Positions 34,172-44,200 of a stretch of DNA of 64,000 bases are shown piece after piece. The notes beneath the pieces are model-generated. The model saw only the letters and a program-made list of their open reading frames with translations, made no database searches and was not told the origin of the DNA. The stretch is from the NCBI GenBank assembly GCA_038049695.1, contig CP142459.1, forward strand, positions 71,542,501 to 71,606,500, written 5' to 3'. Origin of the DNA: Cinnamomum chago. Its lineage: Eukaryota > Streptophyta > Magnoliopsida > Laurales > Lauraceae. How positions within the stretch are numbered: position 1 is the stretch's first letter; each line of letters starts with the position of its first letter. A program made the translations under genes and the position numbers.

Positions 34172-35660
34172 CCCTAATTAAGGTGTGTTTGTGGAAGGCA
34201 ATGATTCCACGATGCGGAGTTCTTTTCATGTGTGGGTGTAGAATCATGCTCTCCAACTCCGTCCATTGGATTTTGAATTCCTTTATATGGGACGAATTTA
34301 GATTTTCTGTGCATAGAGAACTTGGAAATAAGAGCACAAGATGATCTCCTTGTTTATGCATGCATGATTTAGGTGTAGAGGCCTTGGTACATGGTTTCGT
34401 TCCAATGAGCTGTTGTGCATGTATGTACCTTTGATTCATACCTGAAGATAGACATGTTTTGAAGTTGGGAGTGTGTTTTGAAGTTGGGTCAACCCTTTCT
34501 TCTTCTCTGCCGGTCATAACTCATGAGCAGAGTACGATGGAAACAGTTGGTGTGTGTTGTCTAAACCTTGGGTTTGAAGGCAACTGGGTTACTCCTATTC
34601 TGTGTCAGAACTAATGCTGCAAGAAGCCTTTTAGGAGTGACTTTATTGCCAGGTCAATGGTCTGATTAAGCTGTCACATGGCTTTGATGTGAAGAGCAAC
34701 AGGAACTCATCTCGAGTGTAAAAAGAAACCACCAAGGTAGGAACATGCCTCCCTTTTCTTTCACAAGGTAAAATGTATCTTTTATTACATTTTTCTAATG
34801 GTTGTATCGTTTACTACTTTACAAATCTTATTATAAAAAAGGGTAGATATTGACATATGTTTTAGTGGATTCTGTTCATCATTATCATTATTAGCATTTA
34901 TCTTTTATTCTTAGTCAATCTTATTTGAAGAAAGGGCATATCTCAACATATGTTTTAGTGGATTGATCATCATCAGCAAAGGCTTTGGTCGAGCATTGAT
35001 TGTGTTTGTTGTCATGAAACAAATTTGGGACTCGAGTTCAACTGTCGCCTCTGAGGATAATGGGTTTCCTCTTTGTCTGGCATTTTGCACTGATCTGAAG
35101 CGATGATGCCTTGTCAAGCTTGACTGCATTCTCCTGTTGTATCCATACCAGATGGATAATTGGTTGTTGATTTTATAATGAAAATATGGAATTAGTAGTA
35201 GTTTGACTTTGAGCATATACTGAGTGGGGAATGGTCTGAATTCTCAGCACCATTCCCCAATCAACCTACCAGAACTTAAAAAAGCTTTCTATGAAATGTG
35301 AGGCATATATGTAAATTTGATTGGGTGTGTAAGTTGTTTTCTTGCTCATGGCTTCGAGTGGAGCAGCAACATGCATTGGCATCTTCATTCTTCAAAACTA
35401 TATTGAACAGCAATCTGGACTAATTTTGTTCGTAAAATTGTTATTTTACCTTTTTCATGATGCTGTCTGTCAAATCCAACCAAATCAGAGGATGGAATCG
35501 GGCTGGATTTAACCCTCTAGTTTGCACAGGACAACCCCCCAACCTCAAAAAAAAAAAAAAGAAAAAAAAAGGATGGCATGGCATGGCATCTTTTTCAGAA
35601 GCGTGTGCAGTCCTCGGCTTCGAAGATGAAAAGGTCCAGCTAGAAGAGGAATTATGAATA
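34172..35660. other. Intergenic region
   Basis: No supported gene. A diverged direct repeat of about 48 bp, ending in ACATATGTTTTAGTGGATT, occurs near 34825-34873 and 34917-34964. The 147-codon minus-strand frame at 34074-34517 overlaps the MITE end and has no domain. Confidence 0.5.
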
Positions 35661-35668
35661 TCATTTAG

Positions 35669-36992
35669 GGTATGTTTGTGTAGCTCATTTCCGCCGAAAA
35701 TGTTGTAGTTTTCTGCGAAAAACTTCTTTTTCATGTATTTGTTGCGGTAGTTTTTTGCGGAAATGATTTTTCGCCACGTCAGTTTTTTCCTTTTTAGCCA
35801 GGGAAATATACTTCTTATTGTGGGTATGGGAAGTCCATTTCCACGAAAAACTGACCCTCCAATTTCCTCTCTCTCACCCTCACTCCACCCAACCACCCTC
35901 TTTCTTCCTCTTCCCCTGCTAACCCCACCCACCCCACACACATATCAACCTACCCACCCTATAGTTTTCACTAAAAAGTGGTTTTCACTAAAGAATTCCA
36001 TAACTGCACCAAACAACATTAGCACTAATTCATCGAGGAAAATCTTTTTGTACCAAACATAAAATTTTGACTTCCGCGGAAAAACTTTTCCAAAGAATTT
36101 AAAACCCATGGATTTTGTTGATGTGATAATTTTCAATTTCCATGGAAATTATATATACACAAACGTGCCTTTACAAGTTAACCTTTGGACATTTTTGCGG
36201 GGCCCACTGTTTGATCTTACGACTTTAGTTGACAGAGGAATCTTCCCACCCTTTGAACCTCACCTGTATTCATCAATAACCTCAAAATCAATGATCAAGA
36301 AGGAAGCACATTGGCCATTATCCACATTCAATGTGGATAGGCAGGTTTCCCATCCTAGGCATTATTTGGAACATTGATCCTGCAAGCAAGGTTTTATCTG
36401 GTACAAGACTGTGGAGAACGGATCCTCACCCAAGTAGTGAGGAGAGGCACATCTCACTTGGCTATTCAGGGTTCGAACTTTGAGTATGCACCCTCTCTGC
36501 ATGTGCGTGCTGTTTTTTCACTTGAGCGGACTGTCTTTCTGCAGTGTGCGGGCTACTTTTCCACTTAAGCGTGCTGTCTTTTTGCATTGTACAGGCTACT
36601 TTTCCACTTGTGCGGACTGTCTTTCTGCGTGTGCGGGCTACTTTCTTACTTGACCTTCCCACATCAGGGGATTTCTCTTAAATCTCAGCTCCTTTGGCCT
36701 TTGGCTAGAGTTCTAAAAAAAAAAAGAAAAAAAAAAAAAAAACAGAGAGAGTAAAAGATGTGTCCCACAAGGACAGGGGCATACTTTTGTGACAATCGTG
36801 GAAAGAAAAATAAATATTTCTGGCCTTCAATAAAATTTACATTTGGTGCGGCCAAGACGTAGGAAAAACGGAGAAATGTACCAACTTTTCTGCATATTCG
36901 TGGAAAATGTTCCACGGGAGACTTGGTTTTCTGTGAAATGCAGAAAAGGATTTTCACAATTTGGGTTTTCTACAGTGCTGCACAAACCTACC
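35669..36992. mobile_element. Non-autonomous DNA transposon candidate, 1.3 kb
   Basis: GGTATGTTTGTGTAGC (35669-35684) pairs with GCTGCACAAACCTACC (36977-36992) with two mismatches. Sub-terminal regions on both sides are rich in short GTGGAAAA / GCGGAAA-type motifs, as is common in hAT-like elements. There is no transposase. Inside, 36500-36652 is a tandem repeat. No clear target duplication was found. Confidence 0.55.
36500..36652. repeat. Three imperfect tandem units of about 55 bp
   Basis: Units contain GCGGACTGTCTTTCTGC followed by GTGCGGGCTACTTTTCCACTT, repeated with variants (AAGCGTGCTGTCTTTTTGC, GTGCGGACTGTCTTTCTGC). Confidence 0.8.
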
Positions 36993-38386
36993 ATTAATTT
37001 GTTGATATAGATGAAAGTTGCTTATCCAAAAGGAAAATATTCATTGTTAATGCCCTTTAATCGTGTGTCCCTCGAGCTCGGGCCAAAAGTGTTCCCTTGA
37101 TGCGACCATTTTGTTGAAACTGCAATTGTCGTTCTGTGGGGGCAGACAATCTCAGATTCCATATATGCCACCAACTTTGCAGACTGGGCGATCCAAATAT
37201 GTTTATTTATCGCTCAGGATTACATAAGAAGCAAAGCATCTTTTTCTAAAGTTGTATGGTCTATTGTTTGCATCTATTTGGTTTTTTTTTTCCTCATGAC
37301 AGATGCCAACTATTTGTTCTTGATATTGCTGTTATATATTTCATCAGAATGTGGTAGTTATTATATATATTCTGATATGTGAAGTACATATTAAATTTCC
37401 AGTACCTTGTACATCTTAAAGTTCCACAACTCCATAATTCTGGAATTTCTACAATTTCTTCATTTGAAGGGAATCTGCGACCATATTAGCCGCCCTGAAG
37501 TGCATTGGCATCCTCTTTGTTTCAGATAAAATAATTAAATAATCCCAAAAAAATCATGTCTCTAAGATAAAGTTGAAATGATTTTTGTTATTTTTAGGGT
37601 CTTAAGCTACCATATGCTTTTTCTTTCCCAATAAGGCTTATGGAGAAACTGTGATAAATGGTATAAGGCTTTGACTTTAATGATGATTATATAGTTTGAC
37701 ACTAAAATCAATGTCATAACCAAATTGAAGGTTTTTTTCTATAACTTACCTCTAGAGATGACTTTTCTTTCTCATTCTAAAAGTTTAAATATTTTCCCAC
37801 GGCTACAATTACACCATTTTAGCACTAAAATACCCATAGTAAGCGCTATAGCATAAGAAAAATGCATTCTTATAAATGAGTTTGAAATTTTGATCAATGA
37901 AAACATTCAAACTTGTATTATAGCATTTGTGGGCTGAAAATGCAACGATATAAATGAGTTTGGATGTAAATATATAGCATAATTATGTAATTGAGAAGTA
38001 GTGATCTAAATGCAATTTCTTATGTTCTTTTAGATCTTAGGGAATGTTTGGATATGTACAAAATAAAATATTTCTAAATCTAAATACTTGCAAAATAAAA
38101 TATTACATCATAAAATATTTTAATATTAAAATATTAGAATATTGTCGTTGTTTGACATTTTCCAAAACATTCAATAGATTTTGAATTAAGAAATTTGGCA
38201 ATTACGTCATATTATAAGATATGCTAAATTTAAGATTGACTTCAATTTTCAAATTAAAGATATGATCAATAACTTTATGAGGATAATTTTTTAAAATGAC
38301 AAAACAACGACTTTAGTTTGAGTCTTTAAGATTAGGGGTGCACATGACCGAATTGAACCGCCCATATGCTCAAACCGAACCAAACC
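36993..38386. other. AT-rich intergenic region
   Basis: No gene. Near 38330 TTAGGGGTGCACATGACCGA followed by AACCG repeats resembles the end of a hAT-like element (TAGGGGTG-type terminus with GAACCGAACC sub-terminal motif). Confidence 0.4.
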
Positions 38387-38801
38387 GGTAAGCCATATTG
38401 ATGGTTTGTGCATGAAAGCAAACAATGGTATGACCCTTCCTATAGTCGTTTTTACTTTGTTTTTTATGCAAATAAATGATGTTCTACCTCATCTGCAATA
38501 TGTGCAAAAAGTGGTTTAACCCAAACAACGTTATTTGGAAGTTTGGAATGAGAAAGATACCAGCAAAACACTAGAAAAGTCCCCCAGAAAGTGGCAATGC
38601 GGCACTACTTTAATCCAAACAACATTAATTGGCGGTCCCCCCCCCGCCCCCCCAAAAAAAAGGGTATAGGGTTTGATATCTATCTGAATGAACTGGACCA
38701 CCGGATCGAGGTTTTACTAATTTTGGATAGTGAAAACTTCTTGACCATGGAAAAGTGGGGTTGATGATAATCGGATCCTCCTTCATTGCACACCTCGGGC
38801 C
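38387..38801 (+). repeat. Dispersed repeat, copy A of a pair
   Basis: This stretch of about 415 bp is closely similar to 42782-43194 in the same orientation: both start GTAAGCCATATTGATGGTTT and share CAATGGTATG, CCCTTCCTATAGTCG, AGTCCCCC-AGAAAGTGGCA, ACCACCGGATCGAG and GAAAACTTCTTGACCATGG. A cytosine-rich run is central in both. No ORF is conserved. Class is unknown; probably a non-autonomous transposon. Confidence 0.85.
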
Positions 38802-41288
38802 CCACACGATCACAAGAAAAAAAAGGAAAGATTTTAAAACAATATTTCATTTTTACATTATTATTAAAAAAAGTACAAGAATATTTCAAAAAAGTATACA
38901 AGTCTTTTATATTTCTTTTAATCAAGTCCTCACCATTAAGAATTTTTTAAATGACAAAAATACCATTATTTTATTTTTAATATTTTCCTAATAAACTATT
39001 TAAGAAAAATGAACTAGTGGGGCCCACTTCAACTCCCTCAACGCATATGTGGTTTAAAACAGATATTTATGTGGATTTCAAATGGCTGAAAAACTTAGTT
39101 TGTCTAAATGGTTATATATGTTCATCTAATTCAAGTTGAAACTTGGGCCGCATGAGAATCTATAGAAAATAACCCTAAGGCCAATTCTAGCATTCTCCTA
39201 GGTAATTGAACCATTAAATAAAAAAAGGATCCCACCATCAATACTTTATTAGTGAGACCCATAAAGTGAATTTTGGGTTGGTCTTGGAGATGAAAGAAGG
39301 TTAAAAAAGATAAAAACTTGCCTTACCAAAAGTTTTATACTTTCTTTATTTTCTTTTCCTTTAATATTTCAATATGATGCATGCTTCCTTTGGTGATAGA
39401 AAAGCATATAAAATCTCAATCATCTGTAGACTCTATGCTCTATACACTTTTCTTAAAGGAACTAGAAGCCTAAGCCTGGCCCAAGCTTAAGTGTTGCCGG
39501 CTTAAGCCTAGCCCGCACATGAATGATGAACCCTTATTGGACTTATATCATGAAAAAATGAGTTTTTTACCATGTCCTATGTCAGCTCAACTGGTCTGGT
39601 CATGTCACCTTCTATAAGAGGTCATGGATTTCAGTCCTCACTATTATTACTCCCTCCCTCCCTTATAATTATATATGTATATTTAGGCCGGGAGGGGATT
39701 CGGGATCTCAACCACTGAGTCCAAACAAAAAAGATTTAGGCAGGATCCATCTATTATAACCTAAACCCCAGGCCCGACCCAATGCGGGACGGCCCTATCC
39801 ATGACCAACCTTACAAAAAAATCTCTTCTTAAAATAAAAATTCAAAGACCTACTACCTCGCATTCTGATTTTGCCAGACCTTTACTTTTGTTCTCTCTTT
39901 GTATTTAACCATTTGATTTACTTTACCGGTAACGTAAATTGACCAAACAAGTGATTTACCATGTATTTGTCGTGATTTGATAGTATTGCATTTAAACGTT
40001 AATTATAGATGCCCATCCATTAGTGTGTGGACCAAAGCCTCGACCCATGACCCTACCGAGATGCAAAATAAGGGCAAAGGAGAAGAAGAATCCGTTTACA
40101 AGTTTTCCTCCACTTAGATGAGAGGAAATCTTGCAAATGAACCTCACTCCATAATGTTACTTTGAGCAGCTCCAAGTGTAGGTTTTCCTCCTCTCAGAGG
40201 GGAGGAAAAATGAAACAAACGAGACTTTACCATCTAGAAAGCAGGTTTTCCTCCTCTCGGAGGGGAGGAAAACTAGCAAATGCAACTTTTCCACCTATGA
40301 CTGTTTAGATCCATTGCAAGCATCCCTTTCCACTTCCTTTTAACATAAAACTATCAACACAGGCCTGATAAGCCTGGACCTTAAATTTAATATTTTCTTA
40401 AAATATTATTAATAGATAAATAAATAAATTTATTATTTTGGAAAATTACTTGGTTCGTCCCAAAAGTACGCATTTATGAAAAAAACAGCATTAGAGAAAT
40501 AAATAAATAAAATCTTTTCTAATATTTTCTTAGTGAATAAATGTAATGCGTAACGTGAAAAAAAGAACATATAAAAGATAATATATCTATTTATATATAT
40601 ATATTTAATAACCGGGGCGTGCACATTACTTTGGACCCCACCTTACTTACCTAAAGGACTTGAACCTAAAAAATCCAAGTATAGACCCTTTTGGACTCCA
40701 TTTGGGTGCAATTGCTCCATGAATCTAGGTAGGAGTCCATTAGATTTTATACTCAAATAATACAGTATCATATAAAATAATTGATATGAAAATGATGTTG
40801 TGCGTCTGTCACTTACTGAGCTTAATATGAGAGATGGCATGTGGGGCCAATCAATTCTTTTTAATCTGTTGATTTGCTTGCATTCAGTGGGTGCCCACAT
40901 CCATGGTTCCCAACTTTCAAATGTTTTTTTTACATGGTGAGATTTAGTGGATTTGGAAAGAGTTGTAGTTGATGTGACGAGGGAAATCTCGCGAGGTGCA
41001 ATGGCCCACATAAAAGTCAAAGCCCATGTATAGTTTTCTTGGGTATTTTTTGAAAGGAGAGCTCCGTGGGTGATGACGTGTCAAAATGAATTGTGTTGCT
41101 TTAACTAAGATACATAATGCATATATTTAAGAAGCGAGAAAGGTGTGCACAGAAGAATTGACATCATGTGCTAGGAGTGATTTGAGTCCTCCATTGGACA
41201 AATCCTACAAATAAGGCAGTGTACTGATGACTGATCATTGCTAGTAAGTCGCGAGAGAGATGAAATCTAATTATAGTACGAAAGCTTA
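38802..41288. other. Gene-poor intergenic region
   Basis: No supported gene. It includes a SINE candidate (39575-39645), three similar GGTTTTCCTCC-TCTC-GAGGGGAGGAAAA hairpin-like segments between 40160 and 40275, and AT-rich DNA. The 125-codon minus-strand frame at 40643-41020 has no domain. Confidence 0.45.
39575..39645 (+). mobile_element. SINE candidate (tRNA-like promoter boxes)
   Basis: GTCAGCTCAACTGGTCTGG resembles a pol III A box and GGATTTCAGTCC a degenerate B box, about 35 bp apart, the usual arrangement of plant SINE heads. The 3' tail and target duplication were not resolved. Confidence 0.4.
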
Positions 41289-41714
41289 GAGCATTCCCAC
41301 GTGGCTAGCTTAGCTTTAGTTAAATCTAAGCTATCTAAAGTCACTTTTGTTATTTAAGCTATCCTACTATTCACATGCACCTACATCAGCCTCTTTACTT
41401 TATCTTTATTTCATTTAAATATTATTTCTTCATTATTTTTTTATTATTTTTTGTAACAGTCATATTTTTTAAATGCTCACGTTTTTCAATGTTCTCTGTT
41501 TTTCTTGAGTAGACTTACAGACAAAGGGTGAAAGAGAAAACAGGAAATCATTTTTTTAATGAATCTCAAGCTACAGTGCATAGTCAAGTGTAGAGAGCCA
41601 CTGTTCATCAAAGCTTTTTCAACGGATGGATAGAGGCTGATGTGCACTGATTTGATGTTGCTTTAGCTACTTTATAGCTAAACAGTGCATTTGAAGAGCC
41701 ACATGTGAATGCTC
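41289..41714. mobile_element. PIF/Harbinger-like MITE with TTA target duplication
   Basis: The left end GAGCATTCCCACGTGGCT pairs with the right end AGCCACATGTGAATGCTC (imperfect inverted repeat). TTA is present immediately outside both ends (41286-41288 and 41715-41717). GAGCATT-type termini with TTA duplication are typical of the PIF/Harbinger (Tourist) class. Sub-terminal TTTAGCTAAA-like motifs occur at both ends. No ORF. Confidence 0.85.
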
Positions 41715-42419
41715 TTAACAAGTTAACAAAGGAGCTCTACACAGTTGGTCACATTTGACGAGGCTGCAGCAGGGGACTCAAAGGAACTCTTTTAAAACTC
41801 ATTTCTTCTAGTATTTCTAAGAGTGATGCTCTTCCAAACAGTTGGTGTGGGGAGAGATTGAGAGGAAGGAGATTAAACTATTTTAGAGTTTCATTTCCAC
41901 TCACAACTTTTCTTTTTCAATGGATTAAGACAATAACGGCTTACATGGGTTTTGTGGGTAAACCTAACCTGACTGGTTTTACTGTAGGTTATATTTGCCG
42001 GACTCACAACCGACCAGTATATTAAGCGGGTGATCAGATTTGACAGGTAAAAAGCGGGTTTGGTGGCATTTTGCGAGCTTTTTATGCTATAACGTTATAC
42101 ATTGAACTACTACTGCAACTTTAGAAAAAGTTGCATTTTCTACGAGAGCTCAGGAGATCGGAATAGCACAAATAATCAAGCTATTAAATTATAAGATGAT
42201 TGTGAAAGTATGTGAAGTTGATGGACTGAAAAAGATTATGTTAAAATGCATGTATAATTATTAAAAAGGACTAATTGGAACACGACCATTTTAAGTACAG
42301 CTATGATCATATAAACAGTGAATTTTGGGCTATAATTCATTAACAATGGGTTGGCACAATTTATAGTGGTTTTGACATTTCAGTCCTCCTTAAACCCCAT
42401 TTTGCAAATTTCATGACCA

Positions 42420-42779
42420 AAATTCAGATAACATCACCAGTGTCCCTTGATTTTTGTCAACGTTTTTTTTTTTTACATCATATCCCATGACATCACGGGG
42501 TTTATCGGTTTTTATATTATACAATTTCTACAACCAAGAAGCGAATTCATTTTTTTACAAAACAAGAAAAACGACATTAACCACCATTTCTCGGATTCTA
42601 TCATTTGAAAAAAAAAAATCCTAAAATGTTGCATAAAAGTCACGACATCATGGGACAGTCCCATGATATCATGGGATTTATCAGTTTCTTTAAAATACAT
42701 TGTTCCCATGATATCATAGGATCCGGAGCGAAAAGGCTTTTAAAAAAATGTTGACAAGAGTTGTGAGATTATCTGAATT
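42420..42779. mobile_element. MITE with several internal palindromes
   Basis: The left end AATTCAGATAACATCACCAG, with TTGTCAACGTTTTTTT further in, mirrors the right end read in reverse (AATTCAGATAATCTCACAAC, with TTGTCAACATTTTTTT). Inside are TCCCATGATATCATGGGA (42659-42676, perfect 18-base palindrome) and variants near 42483 and 42704. The motif resembles the GGATCCCATAATATTATGG arms of the 13787 MITE. Confidence 0.75.
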
Positions 42780-42781
42780 CC

Positions 42782-43194
42782 AGTAAGCCATATTGATGGT
42801 TTGTGCATGAATGAAAACAATGGTATGGCCCTTCCTATAGTCGGTTTTGCTTCTTTTTTTTTTTTTATGCAAATAAATGATGTTTTACCTCATCTGCAAT
42901 ATGTATAGAAAGGGGTTTAACTCAAACAACGTTATTTGACGGTTTGGAACGGGGAAAAAACCTGCAAAACACTTGAAAAGTCCCCCTAGAAAGTGGCAGT
43001 GCGGCACTACTTTAACCAAAACAATGTTAATTGCCCCCCCTCCCCCCAAACCCCCCAATATGGATCCAGGGTTTGGCACCTATCCGAATGAACTGGACCA
43101 CCGGATCGAGTTTTCATTATTTTTGGACGGTGAAAACTTCTTGACCATGGACAAGTGGGGCTGATGATGATCAGAGCCTCCATCATTGTGCACG
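42782..43194 (+). repeat. Dispersed repeat, copy B of a pair
   Basis: This is the partner of the repeat at 38387-38801, in the same orientation and of almost the same length. The central C/A-rich runs differ (CCCCCCCTCCCCCCAAACCC here). It begins directly after the MITE at 42420-42779. Confidence 0.85.
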
Positions 43195-44200
43195 TGCTCA
43201 TGTTTATTATGAGATCTTACATAATGCATCTGAAGTCTATGAAGGGACTTGGACTTCAAAAATTCATTTAAAACTCGTGTGTTACTCTCAAAACCATGTA
43301 TATTTTGACATATTCAATATCATACACCTCCTGAGAACTTAAAAAAAAAATAAAAAAATAATCTCATGAAGAATCATTTCCAAAAGACATCTATCATTGG
43401 ATCAAATGCCGCCGACTGTAGATGTTTCCCAATAATTTTTTATCTTGTGTACCCAAATGGTGGTGCTGAGTGCCACATGGCCTATTGTTGTTCATCAATT
43501 AGCTCTACAGTTCATGGATCCAAATTCCAAACCCTGTTAAGGTGTGCCGTTTCTTTATAAATCTTTCCGCCTTTCTTACTTGCCTATCTCTCTGTATATG
43601 TTGAATCTGCTTCTTTCTAGGTTGTAGTTGGTTCACATGATTTAGCTGGAAATCATGATGTTATGCAGATAGTAGAGGTATTATCTGTCTCAAATTATCA
43701 GATCGTGACTACATTACTAGGTGTCTGAAACGGTCCGGATCATCTCTTGAGTCCTACGATGGAGTTCCGGGATATGATTTTGTTTGTTACACGCTTGTGT
43801 AATAGAAGCTGACTCTGAACTCTAGACGGCAAAAGTACAGCATGAACTCCCCCAACAATTAATTTTTGGTGTTGATCTTGGCTAATCCATCCAGGACCAG
43901 AAGGAAGCCGGGTAAACTCCCATGTAGTCCTAGTGTGATAGTGCAGTTTTCAATCCACAACTTTTCGGATGCAAACCATGATCCTAGCCGAACTGAACTA
44001 CCCCTTGGGATTAAATGATTTACATCTAAGTCAACACCAAAACAAAGTTCATGATACAAACAGCATACCAACAAACCAACCACAACCAAGAACAGAATCA
44101 TTAAGAAATGAAAAACAAATGCCTATTTGAATCAAACGCATGACCTATTTCATCATTCATGAAAATACCAAATTACCTCATGAGTCTCCTTCAATTCACA
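43195..44200. other. 3' flank of the ERD7-like gene
   Basis: No gene. The 3' UTR of the minus-strand gene should lie just left of 44201. Short frames here are not convincing. Confidence 0.4.

Noticed and set aside
34074-34517. 147-codon minus-strand frame
   Set aside because: No domain, no splice or leader context, and it overlaps the end of a MITE.
36455-36485. GGTTCGAACTT resembling a tRNA/SINE B box
   Set aside because: No matching A box at the right distance and no tRNA fold, so I did not call a tRNA or SINE.
40643-41020. 125-codon minus-strand frame
   Set aside because: No recognisable domain and repeat-like nucleotide phrases; probably chance.
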